This document shows, piece after piece, positions 16,293 to 24,727 of a stretch of DNA of 64,000 nucleotides (position 1 is the stretch's first letter; the number at the start of each line of letters is the position of its first letter). The stretch is from Adhaeribacter radiodurans. Its GTDB lineage: Bacteria; Bacteroidota; Bacteroidia; Cytophagales; Hymenobacteraceae. A program made the translations under genes and the position numbers. Location: NCBI RefSeq assembly GCF_014075995.1, contig NZ_CP055153.1:4836001-4900000 (forward strand). The letters run 5' to 3'. The notes below the pieces were generated by a model. It was not told where the DNA came from. It did not search any database and saw nothing but the letters and a program-made list of their open reading frames with translations.

Positions 16293-17540
16293 ATGGACAG
16301 AGAAATTGCTCCGGAAAAACTCCGGAAAAATAAACTAAAAGACTATGGCAAAATAGCCGGAATACTGGTGCTGGTAGCCACAGGTTTGCTCGCTTTCCGG
16401 TTTGCCCTTCGTACTTCCGAAAATCGCTCCAGCTTGCGCACTTCTGTTGTTACCCAAGGATCAATAGAAGCCTCATTGAATGCTACTGGGGTATTAGTGC
16501 CCGAAAATGAAGCCGTCGTAACCAGTCCCATTCAGGCGCGACTAGAGGCGGTGTTGCACCACGCCGGCGAAAAAATAAACGCCAATCAATCCATTCTGCA
16601 ACTCGACAAAGAATACACCAAACTGGCTTACCGCAAACTACAGGACGAGCAGCAACTCAACCAAAACGAAACCAGCAAGTTGCAATTAAAACTTACTAAA
16701 GAAGTAAGCGAATTGCAATCCAGATTTAATATTAAACAAATGCAGGTAAAACGGTTGCAGGCTGCATTAAGCGATGAGAAGTATTTACTTTCTATTGGCG
16801 GCGGTACTGAAGAAAACGTGCGGCAAGCCGAAATGAATTTAAAAGTAGCGCAATTAGAAGCCGATCAACTCTCGGCGCAAATCCGACAACAAAAGCAAGC
16901 CAATTCCGCCGAATTGAAAGATGTAGGTTTTGAAATGAGCATCCAGGAACGTAACCTCCAGGAAATGCAACGCAAACTCGACCTGGCCGATTTAAAATCT
17001 CCCATTAGTGGCGTACTGACTTTTGTAAATGAAGAAATTGGGACAACAGTTAATCCGGGTGATGCTTTGGTGCGGGTTGCTGATTTAAGTAGTTTTAAAG
17101 TAAAAGCCACCATCGCCGATTCTTACGCTGACCAATTGTCACCCGGTGGCCCAGTAACTGTGCGCCTGAATGATACCGACCTGAAAGGTACGATTGCGAC
17201 TATCCGGCCCGCCGTAGAAAATAACCAGGTTACCTTCTTCGTGCAGCTAGACCAGAAAAATCATCCGCAGCTGCGGTCTAATTTAAAGGTAGAAGTATTT
17301 GTGATCACTTCTTTTAAAAACCAGGCCATGCGGGTGAAAAATGGTCCTTTCTTTACCGGTGCCCGCGACCAGAAAGTATTCGTGATTAAAGGAAATAAAG
17401 CCAATGCCCGCACGGTGCAAATTGGATTAAGCAACTTTGATTGGGTAGAACTGCAAGGCGTGCAGCCCGGCGAAGAAGTTATTATCTCCGATACCAAGGA
17501 ATTCCAACACCTGGATGAGTTTGCCATCACCAATGATTAA
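16293..17540 (+). CDS. efflux periplasmic adaptor (membrane fusion protein, HlyD/MacA type)
   Basis: Links the inner-membrane ABC permeases to the TolC channel. From the ATG at 16293 the protein has 415 residues (MDREIAPEKLRKNKLK start); an ATG at 16266 would lie upstream of the predicted transcription start. A short cytoplasmic basic segment is followed by one membrane helix (YGKIAGILVLVATGLLAF). A beta-barrel/lipoyl half (GVLVPENEAVVTSPIQARLEAVLHH), a long helical hairpin (about 110-225) and the second lipoyl half (LKSPISGVLTFVNEEIG) come next. The C-terminal beta domains end in VQIGLSNFDWVELQGV. It is the first gene of a same-strand set with TolC, ATPase and two permeases. Confidence 0.9.
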   Translation: MDREIAPEKLRKNKLKDYGKIAGILVLVATGLLAFRFALRTSENRSSLRTSVVTQGSIEASLNATGVLVPENEAVVTSPIQARLEAVLHHAGEKINANQSILQLDKEYTKLAYRKLQDEQQLNQNETSKLQLKLTKEVSELQSRFNIKQMQVKRLQAALSDEKYLLSIGGGTEENVRQAEMNLKVAQLEADQLSAQIRQQKQANSAELKDVGFEMSIQERNLQEMQRKLDLADLKSPISGVLTFVNEEIGTTVNPGDALVRVADLSSFKVKATIADSYADQLSPGGPVTVRLNDTDLKGTIATIRPAVENNQVTFFVQLDQKNHPQLRSNLKVEVFVITSFKNQAMRVKNGPFFTGARDQKVFVIKGNKANARTVQIGLSNFDWVELQGVQPGEEVIISDTKEFQHLDEFAITND

Positions 17541-17560
17541 CCCTCTTATTAGCTAGAATT

Positions 17561-19018
17561 ATGAAAAAACTAATACTATTTTTCCTGCTGCTAATAGGCT
17601 TTAATTGTACCCAAGCGCAGGATTCCAGCCAGGTAGTTACCCTGAAACAAATAATTGCCCAAGCACAAAATAACTCGCTTACCTTTCGTCAGGCCGAAAC
17701 CAGCCGGGAAACCAGTTACTGGCAATGGCGCACGTACCTGGCCGATTACAAACCCACGTTAAGTTTAGCCGGTACTTTACCCGATTTCAGCCGCAGCATT
17801 AACCCTGTAACGCAACCCGATGGTACTACCGATTTTAAACAGGTTAGTTTAAATAATTCTCAGCTTAATTTAGGAGTTACCCAATCCATTGGCTTAACCG
17901 GCGGGCAAATATTTGTAAATTCCCAACTGCAGCGCTTCGACGATTTTAATGCGGGAGCTACCCGGTATAACAGCAATCCGGCCTTGATTGGTTTTTCGCA
18001 GCCTTTGTTCCGGTTTAATAAACTAGGTTGGGCCCGTAAAATCGAACCCTTGCGCTACGCCGAATCGCAGAAAAAATTTGTAGAAGACCGTGAAGCCATT
18101 GCGCAGGACGTTACCAAATTATACTTCGATTTATTACTGCAACAGGTAAACCAGAATATTGCCACAAAAAACCGCACCAACACCGAAGATATTATCCGGA
18201 TTGCCGAAGAAAAATTTAAACTAGGTAAAATTTCAAAAAACGATGTGTTGCAACTGCGCCTGAGTTTACTAAATTCTCAAATTGCCCAGGCCGAAGCCGA
18301 TTTAGCCGTAAAAAATGCCACGCTGGCGTTAAACAGTTACTTAGGCGAGCCGGCTACTAAACCAATACTGCTGGCAGTACCAGGAGAATTGCCCCGCTTA
18401 CAGGTAACCGAAAACCAGGCTCTGGAGCAAGCCCGGCAAAACCGGAAAGAAAGTTTGGCTTTTAAACGTGCGTTGTTGCAAGCCGAACGCAACCTGGCCG
18501 AAGCCCGTCAATCGAATGGTTTTAATGCTACCATGTTTGCTACTTTTGGTTTAACCAACCAGGCCTCCACTTTAATGGATTCTTACAGCAACCCCGAAAA
18601 TCAGCAACAAGTACGGATAGGTTTTGAACTGCCGATTATGGATGGCGGCAAGCAAAAATCCTTACGCAAAACGGCCCAGGCAAATTTAAAATTAACCCAA
18701 TACGCGGTAGAGCAAGACCAGTTAGAATTTGAGCAAAACATCCGGACGCAGGTAAACCAGTTTGAAATGCTCAAAACCCGCGTAGCCATAACCGCCGAAG
18801 CCGACCAGATTGCCCAAAGCCGCTACGATATTGCCAAAGCCACTTACGTAATCGGCCGCATCAGCATTACGGATTTAAATATTGCCCTCGGCGAAAAAGA
18901 CCAGGCCAAGCGCGCCTACATTGCCTCACTACGCGATTTCTGGAACGCCTTTTACAACTTAAGAACCCTTACCTTATACGATTTCGAAAAAAATATACCG
19001 CTAACACTAGAACCATGA
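17561..19018 (+). CDS. TolC-family outer membrane efflux protein
   Basis: 485 residues with a cleavable signal (MKKLILFFLLLIGFNCTQAQ). Two tandem OEP repeats are visible as long helices rich in Q, A, E and N. The first runs through about 25-260, with KLYFDLLLQQVNQNI and EEKFKLGKISKNDVLQLRL. The second ends with ARQSNGFNATMFATFG and IAKATYVIGRISITDLNIALGEKDQAK. It is the outer-membrane exit channel of the efflux pump. It starts 20 bp after the adaptor gene and its stop overlaps the ATPase start by 4 bases (ATGA), so the genes are translationally coupled. Confidence 0.93.
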   Translation: MKKLILFFLLLIGFNCTQAQDSSQVVTLKQIIAQAQNNSLTFRQAETSRETSYWQWRTYLADYKPTLSLAGTLPDFSRSINPVTQPDGTTDFKQVSLNNSQLNLGVTQSIGLTGGQIFVNSQLQRFDDFNAGATRYNSNPALIGFSQPLFRFNKLGWARKIEPLRYAESQKKFVEDREAIAQDVTKLYFDLLLQQVNQNIATKNRTNTEDIIRIAEEKFKLGKISKNDVLQLRLSLLNSQIAQAEADLAVKNATLALNSYLGEPATKPILLAVPGELPRLQVTENQALEQARQNRKESLAFKRALLQAERNLAEARQSNGFNATMFATFGLTNQASTLMDSYSNPENQQQVRIGFELPIMDGGKQKSLRKTAQANLKLTQYAVEQDQLEFEQNIRTQVNQFEMLKTRVAITAEADQIAQSRYDIAKATYVIGRISITDLNIALGEKDQAKRAYIASLRDFWNAFYNLRTLTLYDFEKNIPLTLEP

Positions 19019-19743
19019 ACCACTTTAAATTAGACCCGCTTGCTACTGACGATGCTTTAATAGCTGAAGCTCCCAGCATGATTACCCTCACCGATATTGA
19101 GAAGGTTTACCAAACCAAAACCATTGAAACCGTAGCCTTGCACAACATTAACATCAGCATCCGGAAAGGGGAGTTTGCCTCGATTATGGGTCCATCGGGG
19201 TGCGGCAAAAGTACTTTACTCAACATTATGGGATTACTGGACGAACCCACCCGCGGTACCGTGTCTATCGATGGTTCTCCGGTTCGTTCCTTTTCCGACC
19301 AGGCTTTGGCGCGCTTACGCAACCAGAAAATTGGTTTTGTATTTCAGAGCTACCATTTAATTAACGATTTATCCGTGACGGATAATGTGGAACTGTCGCT
19401 TTTATACCGCAGCATGTCGGGGTCGGAGCGCCGGAAACGCGCTATTGAGGCACTGCACAAAGTAGGATTAAGCGCCCGTACCAGCCATTATCCCAATCAA
19501 CTTTCGGGCGGGCAGCGCCAGCGAGTAGCCATTGCGCGGGCTTTGGCTGGACAACCGGAAATTATTCTGGCCGATGAACCCACTGGTAACCTGGATTCGG
19601 TAATGGGTAACGAAATTATGGACATTCTGCTGCGCCTGAACCAGGAAGAAGGCACCACGATTGTAATGGTTACCCACGACGAACTCATGGCCAAAAAGAC
19701 CGAACGCCTGATTCGCTTATTCGACGGGAGTCAGGTGCTTTAA
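19015..19743 (+). CDS. ABC efflux ATPase (MacB/LolD type)
   Basis: 242 residues. Walker A is GPSGCGKST, the Q-loop is FVFQSYHLI, the signature is LSGGQRQRVAIARAL, Walker B is IILADEPTGNLDS and the H-loop is MVTHDE. It energises the two FtsX-type permeases encoded downstream. The 4-base overlap with the TolC gene supports the start at 19015. Related proteins often begin at the equivalent of the internal methionine at 19078 (MITLTDIEKVY), so the first 21 residues may be absent in the cell. Confidence 0.93.
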   Translation: MNHFKLDPLATDDALIAEAPSMITLTDIEKVYQTKTIETVALHNINISIRKGEFASIMGPSGCGKSTLLNIMGLLDEPTRGTVSIDGSPVRSFSDQALARLRNQKIGFVFQSYHLINDLSVTDNVELSLLYRSMSGSERRKRAIEALHKVGLSARTSHYPNQLSGGQRQRVAIARALAGQPEIILADEPTGNLDSVMGNEIMDILLRLNQEEGTTIVMVTHDELMAKKTERLIRLFDGSQVL

Positions 19744-19899
19744 TGGTTGCAGGTTGGAAGGTTGGAAGGTTGAAAAGTTAAAAAAGTTTTCTAACGGTTC
19801 CAGAATTCCTTCTTTCAACATAATTACAATTGGCATTCATCTATTTAATAAGTACGCAATATAACTTCTAAACAATTCCACAATCCAAAATTAAAAACC

Positions 19900-20262
19900 A
19901 TGAAAAAGCTCTTTATACTTTTATTCTTTGTGCCCTTCTTTAGCTTCGGCCAAACAACTGCCACTCCAACCAGCATTGCTTCCAACTCTAACCAGGAAGT
20001 AAGTATATCCAATGATGTTCTTCAAAAATACGCCGGAGTTTACGAGCTGAACAAAGATTTTCAGGTAACAATATCGGTAGAGCAGGACAAATTATTTGCC
20101 TTAGCTCCCGGCGATCAGGAAAAATCGGAGTTCACCCCTGAAACCATTACTAAATTTTACCTGAAAGGCACGCCGGCAAAAATTGAATTTGTAGAAGAAA
20201 ATGGCCAATTGTACTTACTGGTAAACATGCAGGGCGGACTTAAATTAAAGAAGGTTAGTTAG
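19900..20262 (+). CDS. small exported DUF3471-like protein inside the efflux operon
   Basis: 120 residues with a clear signal peptide (MKKLFILLFFVPFFSFGQ). The body (about 40-118) matches the DUF3471-like domain pattern: LQKYAGVYELNKDFQVTISVEQDKLFAL, then FYLKGTPAKIEFVEENGQ. In other proteins this domain hangs on the C-terminus of beta-lactamase-like or peptidase enzymes; here it stands alone. It lies 156 bp after the ATPase and 85 bp before the first permease, on the same strand. A periplasmic accessory role in the pump is possible but unproven. Confidence 0.75.
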   Translation: MKKLFILLFFVPFFSFGQTTATPTSIASNSNQEVSISNDVLQKYAGVYELNKDFQVTISVEQDKLFALAPGDQEKSEFTPETITKFYLKGTPAKIEFVEENGQLYLLVNMQGGLKLKKVS

Positions 20263-20347
20263 GGCCAAGCAAAGCTCCTTAGCCATTCAAAATTTAAAAT
20301 TTTAAAAATTTCCGTGGTCTACCAACCATGGACCATCGTCTAAACCT

Positions 20348-21604
20348 ATGTTAAAAAATTATTTAAAAATAGCCTGGAAAGTACTGCTTCGCCGGAAGTT
20401 TTTTACTTTCATTAGCCTGTTCGGGATCAGTTTCACGCTCATGATTCTGATGGTGGCCACCGCCATGGTAGATCACCTGACCGGCTCGCACACTCCCGAA
20501 ACCCACATGGATCGCACGATCTTCATCAATTTTAACAAAATGACGAGTGAAACAAAAAACTCCATGATGAATTCGGTGCCTAGTTATTATTACCTGCAGC
20601 GGTACGTAATGCCCATGAAAACGCCGGAAAAAATAGCCATTGGCAGCACCTTTAAAGGCGTAAACAGTTATGTAAACAACAAGCGCCTTTCCCTGGATTT
20701 AAAATACACCGATGCTAATTTTTGGGAAATTCTGGAATTTAATTTTCTGGAAGGAAAAGCCTTTAACCAGCAAAATTTAAAAAATGCCGATAAGTTAGCC
20801 GTCATTACCGATTATACCCGCGACCAGTATTTTGGCTCGGATGTGCCGGCCGTAGGCAAATCTATTGTAGTGGATGGTGTTCGGTACCAGGTTTGCGGGG
20901 TAGTAGAAGATGTGCCTATTTCACGCTTTAACTCTTACGCGAACGTTTGGGTGCCACTCTCCACCTCCAATATAAACAAAGGCGATATTAGCTTATTTGG
21001 GGAACACATGGCGATTATTCTGGCCAAGAAGCCATCCGATATTCCAAAAATCAAAGCGGAGTACCAGCATATTGTGAGGCAAATTAAAGTACCCGATCCG
21101 CAAAACTTTGATCGGTTTGCCAGTTACGCCGAAGGAATTCTGGAGGGAGTGGTAGTGCGGCAATTGTTTGGGAGCCGGTACGGCGACGACTCCGGCATGG
21201 GTAAATTTGTGGCGGTAGTTTCGCTGATTGTTTTATTGTTCATGCTGATGCCTACCATTAACCTGGTAAATATTAACGTAAGCCGCATCCTGGAACGGTC
21301 CTCGGAAATAGGAGTACGCAAAGCTTTTGGCGCTTCTTCGCGCATGCTAATCGGGCAGTTTCTGGTAGAAAATATTTTTTTAACCTTGCTGGGCGGATTA
21401 CTGGGCTTTTTACTGTCGGCTTTGGCACTGCAACTTATTAGTAGCAGCGGTATTATTCCTTATGCGCAGTTAACGCTAAACTGGCGGGTATTTGCCGTTG
21501 GCATTGGATTGAGTTTAGTTTTTGGTTTACTGTCCGGCGTAATCCCGGCTTACAAAATGTCAAAATTACAAGCCGTAGAGGCACTGAAAGGAGGCCAATT
21601 ATGA
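20348..21604 (+). CDS. ABC transporter permease (MacB-PCD / FtsX type), first of two
   Basis: 418 residues. One N-terminal membrane helix (FFTFISLFGISFTLMILMVA) is followed by a large periplasmic MacB core domain (about 45-270). The FtsX domain follows with three helices (FVAVVSLIVLLFMLMPTINLV, then LVENIFLTLLGGLLGFLLS, then VFAVGIGLSLVFGLLSGVIPA). The C-terminal AYKMSKLQAVEALKGG is the usual ATPase-contact end, and SRILERSSEIGVRKAFGAS is the conserved coupling segment. It forms a heterodimer with the next gene product (inference); their frames overlap by 4 bases (ATGA). Confidence 0.92.
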   Translation: MLKNYLKIAWKVLLRRKFFTFISLFGISFTLMILMVATAMVDHLTGSHTPETHMDRTIFINFNKMTSETKNSMMNSVPSYYYLQRYVMPMKTPEKIAIGSTFKGVNSYVNNKRLSLDLKYTDANFWEILEFNFLEGKAFNQQNLKNADKLAVITDYTRDQYFGSDVPAVGKSIVVDGVRYQVCGVVEDVPISRFNSYANVWVPLSTSNINKGDISLFGEHMAIILAKKPSDIPKIKAEYQHIVRQIKVPDPQNFDRFASYAEGILEGVVVRQLFGSRYGDDSGMGKFVAVVSLIVLLFMLMPTINLVNINVSRILERSSEIGVRKAFGASSRMLIGQFLVENIFLTLLGGLLGFLLSALALQLISSSGIIPYAQLTLNWRVFAVGIGLSLVFGLLSGVIPAYKMSKLQAVEALKGGQL

Positions 21605-22800
21605 TCCGCCATTTATTTACCTTAATCTGGAACCGGAAGAAAAGTAACTTCCTGATGATAACCGAAATTTTCTTCTCCTTTTTAGTTTTGTTTGGAGTGT
21701 TGAGTTTGGCTTTTTACTACCTAAATAATTACAACAAGCCATTGGGCTTTCAATACGACAAAGTTTGGGTGATGACCCTGCGCTGGAACCAGGAAAAGCC
21801 TTTGGAAATTAAAGAAATCCAAAGCCGGTTAAAACAGCAATTAAAATCTAACCCCGAAGTAGAAGGCGTAGCATTTTCTAGCGTGAACACGCCTTTTACC
21901 ATGCAGAACATGAACGGGGGCTTTTTTTACAATAACCGCTCGGTACTCTCGTCTTTCTACCAGGTCGACGAAGATTTTGCCCAAGTAATGCAAATGCGTT
22001 TAACCGAAGGCCGTTGGTTTAACGATCAGGACCAAAGTTCTTCTTACAGCAATGTTGTTATTAATGAAGCCCTCCGTCAGGCTTTATTTAAAAATGAGCC
22101 GGTAATCGGGAAGGTTGTAGCCGGTTTAAGCGGAGACAATAAGAACCCTAAAACTCGGATTGTGGGCGTTATGGAGGCGTATAAACAGCAAGGAGATTAC
22201 TCCGAAGACAGCCCCGGCTATCTGGAATATAAAAAATTAAAAAAACAGGCTGATTCTACGAATGTGTTTTTTAATACCTTGCTGATCCGGGTAAAACCAG
22301 GTGTAACCAGCGCTTTCGAGGAAAAATTAACCAAACAAGCCAGCCAGATTGCCAAAGGCTGGACCCTCGAAATCAAATCCATGAACGAGATGCGCGCTTC
22401 GCATAATAAAGTAGCTTTAATTCCGCTGATTGTTTTCTCGGTGGTATGCGGTTTCTTAATTATTAACGTGGCATTGGGTTTATTTGGCGTATTATGGTAC
22501 AACATTAATCGCCGCATTTCTGAGATTGGCTTACGTCGGGCCATTGGTGCCGCTTCCGGCCAAGTTTACCGGCAGTTCATCGGAGAAGTGTTGGTACTGG
22601 CTACTTTTGGAGTCTTGTTCGGGGTAGTAGTAGCGGCGCAATTCCCCTTGTTGCAGGTATTTCAGGTACAAACAAGTGTGTACGTAACCGCTTTGGGAGC
22701 AGCCGTTGTAATCATTTATGCCCTGGCCGCTGGCTGCGCCGCTTACCCCAGCCGCCAAGCTGCCAGAATTGCTCCCGCCACTGCCCTGCACGAAGAGTAA
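21601..22800 (+). CDS. ABC transporter permease (MacB-PCD / FtsX type), second of two
   Basis: 399 residues with the same plan as the preceding permease: an N-terminal helix (EIFFSFLVLFGVLSLAFYYL), a periplasmic domain of about 240 residues, then the FtsX helices starting VALIPLIVFSVVCGFLIINVALG. The coupling segment is NRRISEIGLRRAIGAASG and the C-terminus is PSRQAARIAPATALHEE. Sequence divergence from its partner suggests fixed left and right halves of one heterodimeric pump. The start overlaps the stop of the first permease. Confidence 0.92.
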   Translation: MIRHLFTLIWNRKKSNFLMITEIFFSFLVLFGVLSLAFYYLNNYNKPLGFQYDKVWVMTLRWNQEKPLEIKEIQSRLKQQLKSNPEVEGVAFSSVNTPFTMQNMNGGFFYNNRSVLSSFYQVDEDFAQVMQMRLTEGRWFNDQDQSSSYSNVVINEALRQALFKNEPVIGKVVAGLSGDNKNPKTRIVGVMEAYKQQGDYSEDSPGYLEYKKLKKQADSTNVFFNTLLIRVKPGVTSAFEEKLTKQASQIAKGWTLEIKSMNEMRASHNKVALIPLIVFSVVCGFLIINVALGLFGVLWYNINRRISEIGLRRAIGAASGQVYRQFIGEVLVLATFGVLFGVVVAAQFPLLQVFQVQTSVYVTALGAAVVIIYALAAGCAAYPSRQAARIAPATALHEE

Positions 22801-22895
22801 TTTTAGTTGTTCGTTGCTGGTTGATAGTTGTTAGACCATAGACCATAGTCGAGAGTTTGGGTAAATCGTTTGCCTTATTCGTTTACCACCCCCAG

Positions 22896-22916
22896 CCCCT
22901 CCTAAAACAGGAGGGG
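22896..22916. repeat. C-rich hairpin repeat downstream of the efflux permeases
   Basis: CCCCTCCT (22896-22903) and AGGAGGGG (22909-22916) form a perfect 8-bp stem with loop AAAAC. A C-rich lead (ACCACCCCCAG) precedes it. It may end the efflux transcript, though only three T follow on the plus strand. A degenerate relative (CCCCCTTCAAAGAGGG) occurs near 23220, so it may be an interspersed repeat instead. Confidence 0.5.
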
Positions 22917-22956
22917 AGCTTTGCAGACTATAACAATTCGGGAGAATGAAAAAGAT

Positions 22957-23165
22957 CAGTAGCTAAGAATAAATGACACCAGTTTAGCTAGTGAGGACCT
23001 TTTAAGGTTCCGGTTCTGCGCAGCAGAATTTCGCAGGCGGAGTCGAGGAAAGGAAGCTTAGACCGTCCTCACTAGCTAAACGAGGCCCGCCGGCCACGAG
23101 GCAAAACTTAGCCGTGTCAAATAAGATGGAACCTGAGCATGGAGGCTGGAACAGGCTCCAAGTAG
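22957..23165 (+). repeat. dispersed structured intergenic repeat, copy 2 (best-preserved stem)
   Basis: Same family as copies at 15891, 40904 and 44980. A perfect 17-bp inverted repeat (GTTTAGCTAGTGAGGAC at 22982-22998, complement at 23065-23081) encloses 66 nt. Inside is the hairpin TTCTGC-GCA-GCAGAA (23014-23028); copy 1 has ATTTTGC-GCA-GCAAAAT at the same place, a paired base change that keeps the stem. After the stem come the GC-rich core (from about 23081) and the end block with GGCTCCAAGTAG. It sits between the efflux permeases and the response-regulator gene. Confidence 0.85.
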
Positions 23166-23335
23166 TAACAAGAAATAGTAAATTTTAAAAATTAAATCTG
23201 CTGCCGTGTATCATCCCCTACCCCCTTCAAAGAGGGACTATTTACTATAACAGTACTATAAACTTGGTAGAAGAACCAGCATTAGGTTAACACTAAAAAT
23301 TTTGTAATTTTAAATAATCGGCGGAATTTGCCTGC

Positions 23336-24727
23336 ATGTATATGATTCTGATTATTGATGATGATGTTGCCGTCCGGACTTCGCTGGGTTTGCTGTTAAA
23401 GCAAGCCAAGTACCAAACCGTTTCTGCGGCCGGAGCCAAAAGCGCCTTGTACGTGCTGCACCAATCCCAACCCATCGACCTGATTATCCTGGATATGAAT
23501 TTTTCCATGGATACTTCCGGCCAGGATGGTTTGGAATTACTTGTGAAAATTAAGGAATTAAACCCACAGATACCGGTTATTTTAATCACCGGTTGGGGTT
23601 CTATTGCGTTGGCTGTGGAAGGCATGAAAGCCGGCGCTTTTGACTTTGTTTCCAAACCCTGGAACAACGAACACTTGCTGCAAACTATTCATACGGCGCT
23701 GCACTTAAACAAAACTACGCCGGAGCCCGATAATAGCAATCTCAACCGAAAACAGTTAAACCAACAATATCAATTCGCCAACATTATCGGCGAAGATTCG
23801 GCATTAATACAAATTCTCCGGCAAATTGGTCAGATTAGCGCTACGGATGCCTCGGTGTTAATTGAAGGCGAAAGCGGTACGGGGAAAGAACTCATTGCTG
23901 AAGCTATTCACCAAAACAGTTTGCGCAAAAACCAGAATTTTGTGAAAGTAAACCTGGGCGGTATTTCCAGCAGCTTATTTGAAAGCGAAATGTTCGGCCA
24001 TAAAAAAGGTGCTTTTACCGATGCCAAAGGCGACCGTGTGGGGCGGTTTGAACTGGCCAACAAAGGCAGCATTTTCCTCGATGAAATTGGTGAATTGGAT
24101 TTAAGCAGTCAGGTAAAACTTTTACGGGTTTTACAAGACCGCACCTACGAAGTACTCGGCGACAGCAAACCCCGCCAACTGGATATCCGGGTAATTTGCG
24201 CCACCAACCGCGACTTGGCTGAAATGGTAGCTCAGGGCAAGTTCCGGGAAGATTTATTTTATCGGATTAACTTAATTACGGTTAAACTGCCTGCTCTGCG
24301 CGAACGGCCTCAGGATATACCGCTATTAGTAAAACATTTTCTGCAGAATTTACAAAAAACGTATCATCGGCCCAGCCTGCAAATATCCGAAACAGCGTTG
24401 CGTTATTTGGCGCAGCAGCCTTTACCCGGAAACATCCGCGAATTAAAAAATTTGGTAGAACGTACCGTATTAGTTTCAGGGAAAGACTATTTAGATATTG
24501 CGGATTTCCAGGGCCAGCAACCGAGAAATTTAAAAAAAGCGGAAAATCAGGTAATGACGGGTTTGGGCATGATGACCCTGGAAGAAATGGAAGCCGTATT
24601 AATTCGTCAATCTATGGAACAGCACAAAGGCAATATTAGTAAAGTAGCCAAATCGCTGGGTTTAAGCCGGGGCGCCTTGTACCGGCGTCTCGAAAAATTC
24701 GACATTCCTTATGACGCTGCGGACTAG
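23336..24727 (+). CDS. sigma-54-dependent response regulator (NtrC family)
   Basis: 463 residues in three domains. The receiver (1-120) has the phosphoacceptor at D53 (IILDMNF). The AAA+ activator domain (about 148-380) has Walker A GESGTGKE (178-185) and the sigma-54 contact loop at 225-230, which reads GAFTDA rather than the common GAFTGA. The C-terminal Fis-type helix-turn-helix (about 420-460) has NISKVAKSLGLSRGALYRRL. It is a phosphorylation-driven activator of sigma-54 promoters and the best candidate to act at 16166-16260. The histidine kinase gene overlaps its end by 17 bases. An ATG two codons in (23342) is an equally good start. Confidence 0.95.
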   Translation: MYMILIIDDDVAVRTSLGLLLKQAKYQTVSAAGAKSALYVLHQSQPIDLIILDMNFSMDTSGQDGLELLVKIKELNPQIPVILITGWGSIALAVEGMKAGAFDFVSKPWNNEHLLQTIHTALHLNKTTPEPDNSNLNRKQLNQQYQFANIIGEDSALIQILRQIGQISATDASVLIEGESGTGKELIAEAIHQNSLRKNQNFVKVNLGGISSSLFESEMFGHKKGAFTDAKGDRVGRFELANKGSIFLDEIGELDLSSQVKLLRVLQDRTYEVLGDSKPRQLDIRVICATNRDLAEMVAQGKFREDLFYRINLITVKLPALRERPQDIPLLVKHFLQNLQKTYHRPSLQISETALRYLAQQPLPGNIRELKNLVERTVLVSGKDYLDIADFQGQQPRNLKKAENQVMTGLGMMTLEEMEAVLIRQSMEQHKGNISKVAKSLGLSRGALYRRLEKFDIPYDAAD

